Assembly: GCA_905221615.1 (NCBI GenBank)
Contig: CAJNDT010006195.1
Location: forward strand, 297,901-361,900
DNA: 64,000 nt
Source: Symbiodinium sp. CCMP2592
Lineage: Eukaryota; Sar; Dinophyceae; Suessiales; Symbiodiniaceae
Direction of reading: 5' to 3'
Shown here: in pieces, positions 21,985-30,177 of the stretch
Layout: the number at the start of each line of letters is the position of its first letter
Position numbering within the stretch: the first letter of the stretch is position 1
The notes under the pieces: generated by a model
The model's input: the letters and a program-made list of their open reading frames with translations, nothing else
Databases searched by the model: none
What the model was told of the DNA's origin: nothing
Program-made: the position numbers and the translations under genes

Positions 21985-23045
21985 AAAGCACGGGCCTGTC
22001 AATATGGAGGTTCCCACCGTAGGGCCAGTCATAGAAGAGATCTGTGTGTCCTGATACAGGCGGTGCTTGTACGCAGATCGCCAGGTGCCAGGTGCTTTGA
22101 TCTGCTGCACAAGCTGCGCAGCTGGCCGCTGCGGTTCTTCAACATGTAAGCATGGAACCTGAGCTGAAGCTGAAGAAAGCGTTAGACATCGTTGGAGATA
22201 TCTGTGTCTTTCTCTCTTTTTTAAAGACGCAGGGATCCGGGCACGGTTGGCCAAGGCGAAGGCTGCGGAATCGCTGCCGCAACCGCGGCTAAGGCCACGG
22301 CCATCTCGGATAGAGCTGCGGAGTTTTCCATTCTCTGTGCTGCTTTAGCTTCGCGCTGAGGCAGGTGCGCAAAGTCTCATCATGGCCTGCATGGCCTACA
22401 GAGTCGAAGCGACGTGCATTGGCAAACACTGACAAAGATATCGGGCCAGACGCCTCTGAAGGGGCACGAACCTCTCCCACCTAACACCACCCTTCGAGCC
22501 CGGCATATCCACGCGAAGTGCATGAGCAGAAACCAGCGAACCAAGCTCACCTCATGACGTACCCAGTACCCAGAACATGGCAGCATTTTGTAAAAAGGAC
22601 GAAGTCTATGAGTCTATGTGAGTTCGGGCAGGGGATCAAGTGACAGCTGTCTGCTGCCGCTCTTCAACCCTTTCCGTTCCCGGTTTGACACAGGCTGGTA
22701 ATTTACAGCCCATTGTCAGTGGTTTGGACAGGTTCGGCGTCAATCCACAGCATGCCTCTCCTGCACATCCTAGCAAGAATGCAAGAATGTGCAGGTGCAC
22801 GGCCGTGACGCAGAAACGATGGCGTCATCATCTCAGATCCTTGTTCGCATGTGGCAAGTGGAACTCACCTGAGGCAAAGACAGGTGCACAACATGTCAGT
22901 CAGCAGTTCTGCGGCGACAAGCGAGCATGGCCGGTGCAGTGCAGGCGTCTGCTTGCCAACAGGACACACATAATCATTCCAGTCTATGCCGAACCTGCCC
23001 TCGATGATCTCGAGCAGGAAGTCATCCTAGACCCCGCAAGGTGTG
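21985..23045 (-). CDS. Three short exons of an unassigned gene
   Basis: Minus-strand coding-like segments lie at about 22890-23045 (DDFLLEIIEGRFGIDWNDYV then CPVGKQTPALHRPC), 22290-22560 (EVRAPSEASGPISLSVFANA then RRFDSVGHAGHDETL) and 21990-22170 (HVEEPQRPAAQLVQQIKAPG then TWRSAYKHRLYQD). I recognise no domain. They share the strand of all neighbours. Confidence 0.35.
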
Positions 23046-23357
23046 TGGGGGGGAGCGAGCACATACTGCAAATATGGAAGCCCAATGCAGGCTTCGAACA
23101 TGCACACAGGCAGCCAGCAACATTGGAGCACATGCAGGTGCACGCGGAAGACTGCTTGGGCTTTTGGAAGCATGCCTTGCTCTTGATTCCCTTCTCTGGG
23201 GTCTAGAGTCCAGAGAGTACCCTGAGCCCTGCCCTGCCTGCTTCGGCAGCGGGATCTTCACTGCTGCCTGAGGCACGTCATGTGACATTGGAGAATCCTT
23301 GTCGGCGACTTTCACGAGAAGAAAGAAACTCAAAGAACCGGCGCCAAACACACCATC

Positions 23358-23780
23358 CTAGCAAGCTGCCAGAAGCTCACGGACATACTTCAGAACCGGA
23401 TCGTCCTGGAGCTGAGTAAGGATCTGGTGCAGAGCAGACCACATGCGGGTGTGACACATTCTGAGATCCTGCTTGTTGCGGACGATGCTCTGCAGCTTCA
23501 GCCTTTCCGGTACTTTTCCATATGTGCATGCATGGCACGCCGTGGTTGCTCCCGCACTGGCTGGGCTGGACGTGGCAGCACTTTGGCCAAGCTGCATTGT
23601 CTCATTCAGGCTTTCGGGGCCAAACTTCTGGGCCACGAGGCCTCGGTCCCGAGCTGGCGATACTTGGCCGTCCAGCGTACCGATGTTCTTAGCAGTCTTA
23701 GCATGAGCAAGGCAAAGATGGACTTGCTGCCCGAGTTCTTTCCAGGTTGCGCTTGACCTCAGAAACACACACACACACAC
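23358..23780 (-). CDS. Exon of an unassigned gene next to the mobile block
   Basis: A 135-residue minus frame reads KELGQQVHLCLAHAKTAKNI, LVAQKFGPESLNETMQLGQS and MWSALHQILTQLQDDPVLKY, ending at a stop after VRELLAAC. It begins within a few bases of the (AC)n that marks the left end of the 8.2-kb repeat-flanked block, so the block may separate it from former upstream exons. Confidence 0.45.
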   Translation of the reverse strand: MCVCVFLRSSATWKELGQQVHLCLAHAKTAKNIGTLDGQVSPARDRGLVAQKFGPESLNETMQLGQSAATSSPASAGATTACHACTYGKVPERLKLQSIVRNKQDLRMCHTRMWSALHQILTQLQDDPVLKYVRELLAAC

Positions 23781-23784
23781 ACGG

Positions 23785-24160
23785 AGTTTGGGAGTCCATC
23801 AGGACAGAACCAATCACTTCCAGTTTTGCCATAATATGTTGCTATAGTCGACGATCACCTGATAGCCTTATTGTGACGATCCTGACAATGCGACATGAAC
23901 CTTAAAGTCATCCAAGCACACATGAGCACACATTTCGGCTTGCCAGGTTTTTGGCTTGGCCTGGTTGCCATTCAATCCTAAAGCAGGTACGTCTGGCTGA
24001 TCAGGCCAGATATCACCATGTGCTGACAGTGTCTTCGTTGGGCAGTGACTGTCAGGCATGCACTGCCCCCCTGCTGACAAAAGAACGATGCAGTACTGGA
24101 CAACATTTGTATCGCATGCACCAAGAACCTCTAGCTTAGAACCGAGGCTTACACCCACAC
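23785..24160. repeat. Left copy of a 370-bp direct repeat
   Basis: This stretch, starting GGAGTCCATCAGGACAGAAC at 23791, recurs in the same orientation at 32006. I count about five or six substitutions over about 370 bp; those inside the copies are all transitions. On the minus strand both copies keep the same open frame (KLEVLGACDTNVVQYCIVLL, then HGDIWPDQPDVPALGL). It begins in an (AC)n tract. Confidence 0.9.
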
Positions 24161-24189
24161 ACACCCCTCAGTGAGGGGAGAGTCCTGAG

Positions 24190-24760
24190 TCCTGTGTCCG
24201 ATTGCCCTGCTGACGAGACAAACAATGCAGTACTGGAGAACATTGGCAACGAAAGCATCCGAACCTCTAGTCTACAAGTGCATACACACACTCACACGTG
24301 TACCTCAAGAGGGGCAAATCTGCGTCCTTTGTCGAATCGCATCAAGCATTGGTTCTTTTGCAAAAACTCGCGACATCAAGTCCTGTCGGAATCAAGTCCT
24401 GTCGGAATCTGTCGTTCACAAATGTCGGTAACCGTCTTCATCATGCAGGAAACAGTAGTGCGGCCCATACCAATCGTGTTGTTGCTCCTGAGCACTATGG
24501 TGACTGTGATAGCAGCAACGATTCTCGCAATGTTGACACCGGTGTTGACAACGAATGGGTCCATCCTGAAACCGGAATCTGCGATTGAGTCTGTCCCAAA
24601 TCTGCCAAAGCAACTCCAGCAACTGAGCGGTGGATGCTTGACTGACACGCCACTGAGTGTCTCTCATCATTTGATTGTCCATGGCTGCTGATTACCTGCA
24701 AATTATGAAAACTCGAACCTGAAAGGTAGAACCGCGCGATACCTCCTGTGCACATGCTGC
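24190..24760. other. Spacer inside the mobile block
   Basis: There is no convincing gene. It holds a perfect 17-bp tandem duplication (AATCAAGTCCTGTCGG at about 24376-24410). Open frames on both strands are of similar length, so none is preferred. It probably corresponds to the 3' non-coding part of the element on the minus strand. Confidence 0.4.
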
Positions 24761-24770
24761 ATGACGGAAA

Positions 24771-24835
24771 GAGACAAAGAGAGAGAGAGGGAGAAAGAGA
24801 AAGAGAAGGAGAGAGAGAGACAGAGAGCGCAACAG
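24771..24835. repeat. GA-rich tract (CT-rich on the minus strand)
   Basis: A run of AGAGAGAGGGAGAAAGAGAA-type purines. On the coding (minus) strand it is a long polypyrimidine tract lying just downstream of the 24875-25495 ORF. Confidence 0.8.
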
Positions 24836-24874
24836 CAGTGGTCTTATTTCCGGGACCTGGGCAGCTTGCAACGG

Positions 24875-25495
24875 CTAGTCCGTCGACGATTTCTTCGCTG
24901 TCTTCAAGACATAGCGAACCAAGTCCAATGTGCTGCGGAACCTCTTCTTAGGTCCTGGCTTTTCCTTAACAATGCGATTTCCATGTTTTTGAAGGAAGCC
25001 GAGGATCAGCGAAGCACGATTTGGAATGTAAAAATCGTCGCCTAAAATGCGGGTGTTCTCCATATGGCGTCGAAACATCTTACGTGGGCTAGGAAGAATC
25101 TTAATCCTAACGCCCTCAGAGTCCTCATCCATCATGCGCAAGCGTCGTCGAGCTTTGTTAGACTGTGGCTCTGGTTCCGTAACAGGAACCGCTGCAGAAA
25201 CAACTGCACTGTCCTCCACTGATTCTTCGTCTGCGGTACCTCCAATATGTGCAGAGTCTACATCCGATGAATCCTCCGGGTTGATGGATTGAGGTATGTA
25301 TGTTGAAGAAATGTCGCCACTGTCAGCTTCACTCAGATTGTCGACGTATGATCCTGAAGACATGTACTCGTCAGAGATGGAAAAAGAATCACAGCCATCT
25401 GACATAACCTCCGGGACGAAGCGAGCCATGATGCAATCCCTTGCTCCTACCGAGGGTCCTGAACCTATGTACCGACAGAAAAGCACAAGGAACAT
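24875..25495 (-). CDS. Acidic Ser-rich ORF in the mobile block
   Basis: A 206-codon minus frame. The likely start is the internal Met at MARFVPEVMSDGCDS. The first half is rich in Ser, Asp and Glu (DEYMSSGSYVDNLSEADSGD), and the C-terminal half is basic and helical (SPRKMFRRHMENTRILGDDF, then KRFRSTLDLVRYVLKTAKKS). The acidic-then-basic layout recalls nucleic-acid-binding retroelement accessory proteins, but no family is recognised. It lies 3' of the reverse transcriptase on the minus strand and ends before a GA tract. Confidence 0.5.
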   Translation of the reverse strand: MFLVLFCRYIGSGPSVGARDCIMARFVPEVMSDGCDSFSISDEYMSSGSYVDNLSEADSGDISSTYIPQSINPEDSSDVDSAHIGGTADEESVEDSAVVSAAVPVTEPEPQSNKARRRLRMMDEDSEGVRIKILPSPRKMFRRHMENTRILGDDFYIPNRASLILGFLQKHGNRIVKEKPGPKKRFRSTLDLVRYVLKTAKKSSTD

Positions 25496-25558
25496 TCAAG
25501 AAGCAAAAGTGCAACAGCAACTGTCCGGAAGCGTACCTTTTATGCAGAGTGAATCATG

Positions 25559-26000
25559 TCACCATACCTGTGGATTCCACCGAGTCGGGTGGTTCTGTAC
25601 ATCATCGGAATCCCTGAAATCTGGAGCGGTCCTCACGAAATGAACAACATCCAATGTAGCCAGTGCAGTGATAGGTTCCAGGAAAGAGAAATGCCTCCCG
25701 TTTTGATGTATTTGGAAGCACTGCAACTGAGGACGACGTCCTGTCAACTCTTTGATCCTATATGTGAGAACTTTCTTGACTGCGTCGATATTGTCCACAC
25801 TGCAGCACACCAGATGAACGGTCATCGCCTGATTCCTGGTGCATCGATCAGCTGGCATCTGAACTGTAACTCTGACAACCTGCGGTTCACGTGGAAACCC
25901 CGCATCGGCGGCTGTCCGTTTCATGGCTTTGATGCGAGAATGCTCTAATCCTGCAGCCGGGAACTCCGAAACCAGGTATATGTGCTCACTGGAAAAACCT
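25559..26000 (-). CDS. Unknown ORF in the mobile block
   Basis: The minus frame includes GFSSEHIYLVSEFPAAGLEH, SRIKAMKRTAADAG and MTVHLVCCSVDNIDAVKKVL, continuing through FSFLEPITALATLDVVHFVR. The N-terminal Leu/Ser-rich part of the open frame is translated CT repeat (26009-26080) and is probably not coding; an AG near 26005 could be a splice acceptor. No domain is recognised. It would follow the reverse-transcriptase thumb if the 430-bp inversion had not occurred. Confidence 0.45.
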
Positions 26001-26008
26001 TGCGACAG

Positions 26009-26080
26009 AAAGAGAGGAGAAGGGGAGACAGAAAGAGAGAGAGAGAGAGAAAGGAAGAGAGAGAAAAGTGAGAGAAAAGC
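26009..26080. repeat. GA-rich tract beside the inversion
   Basis: AGAGAGAGAGAGAAAGGAAG-type purine repeat, polypyrimidine on the minus strand, ending about 17 bp before the left inversion end at 26097. It might have helped breakage or act as a polypyrimidine tract of an intron. Confidence 0.75.
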
Positions 26081-26095
26081 GCGCAATTCAACCTA

Positions 26096-26526
26096 ATGCA
26101 ACAACCGAGTTTTCATGTTCAAACAGGCATTCACAGAAATCCGTGGCTTCAGCTACTTTTTCATCTGGAATTCTATGGTGCACCCATCATCCTGGAGGAT
26201 GTGTCGACTGAGACGTTTCTAGGCACTACATGTTCTGTCACACAGGGTACCATCACGGTGGTACAACCGACTGATGCTTCAACCATCCGTACACTGCAGT
26301 CAGTCGGCAGGAGGGAACATGTTCTTTCTGGTTTCTCGGCCAGGGTTCGCACTATCATCAGACTTTCACGACCAATGCGATTGATTCGGCCACAGGTGGA
26401 GGACTTAATTGAAATCTACCGGGCCCAGGGCTTTTCGAGAAGCGTTCTACAGCCCAGTGCACACCAGCTTTTAAACTCTGTCGGCATCCGATTCACGTGA
26501 AAAGGACAGGACCCTTGTCAGTTGCA
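26096..26526 (+). pseudogene. Inverted C-terminal (thumb) part of the reverse transcriptase
   Basis: The plus strand encodes the piece expected after motif C in Penelope-like reverse transcriptases: HLEFYGAPIILEDVSTETFL (the FYG-x-PI-x-LE...FLG segment), then HVLSGFSARVRTIIRLSRPM and VEDLIEIYRAQGFSRSVL. Everything else of the element is on the minus strand. The hexamer TGCAAC at 26097-26102 reappears inverted as GTTGCA at 26521-26526, exactly where the minus-strand ORF stops with MVYCN. Crossing the joint there would continue into NRVFMF, so a 430-bp inversion bounded by this hexamer has split the gene. A frame change between NRVFMF and the FYG segment suggests additional damage or an intron. 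As it stands the enzyme is truncated before its thumb. Confidence 0.8.
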
Positions 26527-28836
26527 GTAGACCATGTTGTTCAGAATGGTGCGAAAATTCCGAAGCCACATAAATTCAATGGCCGAGGCAACCAATGTGC
26601 ATAGTACCGGTGCGAGCGCCGATCCCATGCTGGCTCCTTGAATCTGCCTGAAGGTATGGAAACCACATCGAAAGAAACTGGATCGTAACAGAAACACAAC
26701 CAATTCGGGCAGGTCCTCCAAATGAAGTGTCTTAGTGTTCCTCGCAGCAAATCTACGGCGTCCACGAAAGACGCGAAAGGTGAGATCCTTGCTGCGACCA
26801 GAAACCTGAAGTGATTGCGACTGCCATGGTTTTTGCCAACGACCTTCAAGGAGCTGCAAAACAAAGAGCAAAGATTGCGAGATGCGATCATGTGGTACAG
26901 AGTTAAAGAAGCCGATGAGGTCCTGCTGTTTCATGATGGTGGGTTCATCTGCAGAAAAGCCCATCATAGAATGCCACATCATACGGACTGCTTCTTGCAC
27001 CGACAGCACATTAAAAGTGGAAACTGTCGGGAAAACTACCAACATGATCTGAAAGATCGCCTTGGCCAGGAAGGTCGTCAAACGAGAATGCCAACAATGA
27101 TCACACGCAATGATCGGTCGTGCTTTGCGAAAGTCCTTGTTGGGTTTAGGCAGAATTCTCGCTACAGGTAACGATTCAGTCCATTGACATCCCCATCCAT
27201 ATCTTTGAGACCACCGGGGGGTAGACTGAAAGCGCGTCTTCAGGTTCGACAGAATTGAGGAGCAACCCACACTGCATTTCTGAAAGACTGTCTCATCCAA
27301 GAATGTGGTGTCCAGTAGCGAATGAAAAGCAAAAGGACAGGCAACATGTAGAGAGAAAGGAAAGTGATCGGCCGGAGTGAAAACAAGTCCTCGCATTTGT
27401 CGAAGGTCTCGATGAACTGCTGTATGAACTGAGGACTTATCATGACAAACAGTCTGTTCATGTAGATGACATTGACATTGAACCCATTGCCGCAGTCCTG
27501 AATGAACTCGAGGAGGTAGTCTCCACCTTTTGCACCATCGATGCACCTCCCTGTTCGCAATACGCTTCCATTGTGCTGTAGGCAAAAAACATGTGTCATC
27601 AAGAATCAAAAGGGTCAAAGGAGAACCCGGAAGAATCTGACGTACATGAGCAAACAGGTGTCCTGTCGCCGATGTGGTCGAGTATCCCGTGCATTTGCAA
27701 GTCGCTGGCTTGCCTGGTTGCCATGATCGAAGAAAGGACCTGAAATTGAACGCGGTCCTGGACCACGGACGAGATTTGATCTCGATCATCTTGCAGGATG
27801 GCAAATGCAAAGGTGGAAAATTTATTCTCTCGTGCCGTACGATTTCACGAAGAACCTTGCATACTTCCTGAGCGAGATCATGTGCAAGGGGTGGAAGGCG
27901 AAGGGGTACATTGGTGGGTGGCATGTGTCCTTGCCTGAAATCCAGAATCAACCGCAACTGCTGCACAGCTCGAGTTCTGAACGGCTCGTCAATCGTGTGG
28001 ACCAACCTGCACCGAAGATACAGCTCCTGCAGAGGTGTGCGATGAGAACGAAGTCGCCTGGATTCCAAGAATTTCTCCAAGCTGTCACTTCCCAGGCGAT
28101 AGAGAGAGAGAAACACTTGTTTGTTGTTCAACAGATGCTGATGATAAATTCCATGCCGACGGCGAATCAAAGACTGACATCTCCTTGTGAACCGATATCC
28201 TGTTCTGGCCTGAGGTAGACGAAATCTGTTCTGCTTGATTCGTAGTGACTTCAAAAGGTCCTGAACCCATGGATAATTCAAAGCCGGTCTAATGGTCCGA
28301 ATCAAGGCAGCTTCCGTCGCAAGCAATGACAAATGGTCAGAGTCCTGATGCAGGGCCAAAACGATACCTTGATAGAAGTCGTGTTTGCGATGAAACACTT
28401 TGAGTGCAGGTTCGAAATGAGATAATCTTTTCCTGACCAATTGAATGAACTTGCGCCGTCTCGAGGCTTCACGTCCTGGAACTGTTGACCTGGTAGCTCC
28501 GACATACAGTAGAGCTGTGGTCGCTGAACGATTCAGTGACACACGAAGATAAACCATACATGGAGTTTGATGCCAGGTCCATGGATAATGTTGGGGTACA
28601 CGAAACTGTACCAGAAGATCACGAATGCGGACGAAAATGTCTGTGGAAAACCTGGGTAAAGCGTTCGAAAATAAAGCACACGAGAAAATGTGGGAGCGCA
28701 GCGAACCCACATGAATCTGTCGACCACCTTGTGGGGCATGAGAATGTAAAGAATGGGGAGAATCAATGAAAACCATCGGAGAAAAGTGACAACAAACCGC
28801 TGTCGCTTGGTCCTTGTCGCGCTCGTAGCCGCACAT
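26518..28836 (-). CDS. GIY-YIG endonuclease plus reverse transcriptase (Penelope-like), truncated
   Basis: This is an intronless ORF; the open frame begins at 28887 and the first plausible Met is MCGYERDK at 28836. That ATG begins two bases after the stop of the upstream ORF, as if translated by reinitiation. Residues about 111-206 of the full frame form a GIY-YIG nuclease (MVYLRVS...ALLYVGAT, with the conserved Glu in ATEAALIRT and a terminal LN). A CKC...H...H cluster near residue 390 may be a zinc finger. Reverse-transcriptase motifs follow: VARILPKPNKDFRKARPI, motif A KQQDLIGFFNSVPHDR near 646, and motif B QIQGASMGSALAPVLC near 748. The N-terminal position of GIY-YIG matches the Naiad/Chlamys clade rather than classical Penelope. 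The ORF stops at MVYCN, at the catalytic motif C, because of the 430-bp inversion. Confidence 0.85.
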   Translation of the reverse strand: MCGYERDKDQATAVCCHFSPMVFIDSPHSLHSHAPQGGRQIHVGSLRSHIFSCALFSNALPRFSTDIFVRIRDLLVQFRVPQHYPWTWHQTPCMVYLRVSLNRSATTALLYVGATRSTVPGREASRRRKFIQLVRKRLSHFEPALKVFHRKHDFYQGIVLALHQDSDHLSLLATEAALIRTIRPALNYPWVQDLLKSLRIKQNRFRLPQARTGYRFTRRCQSLIRRRHGIYHQHLLNNKQVFLSLYRLGSDSLEKFLESRRLRSHRTPLQELYLRCRLVHTIDEPFRTRAVQQLRLILDFRQGHMPPTNVPLRLPPLAHDLAQEVCKVLREIVRHERINFPPLHLPSCKMIEIKSRPWSRTAFNFRSFLRSWQPGKPATCKCTGYSTTSATGHLFAHVRQILPGSPLTLLILDDTCFLPTAQWKRIANREVHRWCKRWRLPPRVHSGLRQWVQCQCHLHEQTVCHDKSSVHTAVHRDLRQMRGLVFTPADHFPFSLHVACPFAFHSLLDTTFLDETVFQKCSVGCSSILSNLKTRFQSTPRWSQRYGWGCQWTESLPVARILPKPNKDFRKARPIIACDHCWHSRLTTFLAKAIFQIMLVVFPTVSTFNVLSVQEAVRMMWHSMMGFSADEPTIMKQQDLIGFFNSVPHDRISQSLLFVLQLLEGRWQKPWQSQSLQVSGRSKDLTFRVFRGRRRFAARNTKTLHLEDLPELVVFLLRSSFFRCGFHTFRQIQGASMGSALAPVLCTLVASAIEFMWLRNFRTILNNMVYCN

Positions 28837-28838
28837 AG

Positions 28839-29633
28839 TCACTGGTTGGCCAGCAAGTGAGCTCCCGCGATCAAGCGAGTGAGGCACTTCTCATTCAACT
28901 TAGAAGCTAGAGAAACTGAGAGACCCCATTCCACTGCGATTTTATCAACTGGCTTCCTGCTACCATCATCAAGTTTTGCACGTGCAGCAACGAACTCGGA
29001 AACTGCGGTGTCAATCACTTTGCTCTTGCCTTTCCCGATAGCAGTAGATGCTAGCCAGTTGTTGACACTCTTGATGTTGTGACCCTCCAAGCTGCAGTTC
29101 TCAAGGTAAAGTGTGCTGTCACGACTCGGAAGATACTGCGAGAGGGTGTCCTGAGCATCTATCGGACCCGGGTCCTTGTTCTCTTCTTCCTCTTCTTCGA
29201 AGAGGTCATGGGCCGGCGATCTGAAGTCGGCGGTTGCTTCACCATCACCAACGGCTTCAAGGTCCTCGTCCTCGAAGTCGGGGTTGGGGCTCCTTGGTGC
29301 CTGTCTGGATTTAGAAGCTGGTGTCTCTCGACGACGAGGGAGAACGGGTTGAGAAGGACGAGGCTGCTTACCCTTCAAACGAGCATTCTCGGTCTCAAGA
29401 GCATGAAGTCGCTGCAGCAAAGTCTGATTCGTCTGGACTGGTGCATGCTTGCGAAAGTCCTTCACCAAGTCCTCAGCTAGCTTGTGGATGGTCTTGTAGC
29501 GAGCTGACCAATCATGAAGCTCCGAATCTGGATGCAACTTTTTCTGAGTAGCATTCAGAATGGTAACAAAATCAGTGCCTTCCTGCTCTGCTTGGTCGGA
29601 TCGAAGTGCCCTCATTAGCACCCCCGCAAGCAC
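28839..29633 (-). CDS. ORF upstream of the reverse transcriptase, coiled-coil/acidic
   Basis: A 264-codon minus frame. It reads DFVTILNATQKKLHPDSELH, then a heptad-like LLQRLHALETENARLKGK (coiled coil), a Pro/Arg-rich linker, a Glu run (LFEEEEEENKD), and a C-terminal folded part (KLDDGSRKPVDKIAVEWGLS). Coiled coil plus basic and acidic segments is the usual style of retroelement ORF1 proteins that bind RNA. Its TGA at 28839-28841 is two bases before the next ORF's ATG. The true start may be upstream in another frame (29650-30010 also looks coding), so a frameshift is possible. Confidence 0.65.
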   Translation of the reverse strand: MLAGVLMRALRSDQAEQEGTDFVTILNATQKKLHPDSELHDWSARYKTIHKLAEDLVKDFRKHAPVQTNQTLLQRLHALETENARLKGKQPRPSQPVLPRRRETPASKSRQAPRSPNPDFEDEDLEAVGDGEATADFRSPAHDLFEEEEEENKDPGPIDAQDTLSQYLPSRDSTLYLENCSLEGHNIKSVNNWLASTAIGKGKSKVIDTAVSEFVAARAKLDDGSRKPVDKIAVEWGLSVSLASKLNEKCLTRLIAGAHLLANQ

Positions 29634-29649
29634 CCCCTCCTGCTTCGAT

Positions 29650-30013
29650 CAAAAATTCTCCCAATGTACACCACGACCATGAGCAATCTGTCGCAAAGCC
29701 CAATGGGAGGTACCCCCCGAAACCACTCGATGCAAGGGCACCTCGAAAATCTCCATACCTGCAATGCCTTGTTCCCGAGTAAGTCTATTGGAGGCCACAC
29801 GTCTTGGCAACGACAAACCATACACCTTATTCGAGTCCCACTCCTGCGAGGTTGACCTCCACGATCCCGGAAGATTCGAACTACGTCGTTCGACTCTGGG
29901 AGAGCGAGTGCGAGATCTGTGCCGAGTGGTACGACCCGAAGAAGAGAATTCAGGACGTCGGCGATGCGAGCGAGGTGGGCTTCGAGATCGCGATCACGAC
30001 GGCGATTCGACAT
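29650..30013 (-). CDS. Probable coding stretch between two element ORFs, frame uncertain
   Basis: Two minus frames are open here. One starts MSNRRRDRDLEAHLARIADV and continues to a Cys-rich end. The other has an Arg/Ser-rich start and then YGLSLPRRVASNRLTREQGI and HRVVSGGTSHWALRQIAHGR. The second reads more like protein towards its end and would be the 5' part of the 28839-29633 ORF with a frame change near 29640. I cannot decide between them. Confidence 0.3.
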
Positions 30014-30177
30014 GGCTCAAGTGCAACAGGTAGTGACAAAGAGAGAGAACCTTCAAGGCCAAAAGCTATTCAAAACACATGTGAACATGGCAAGATGCAA
30101 GCAGTCCTGCACCATGGACAAGATGTGTGACATTCCTGCAAGTCCTGGTTGTTTTCTCTGTCCTCTGCGAGACGATG

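Noticed and set aside
22640..23206. 188-codon plus-strand ORF
   Set aside because: The minus strand over the same bases reads DDFLLEIIEGRFGIDWNDYV with better protein character and fits the strand of the array.
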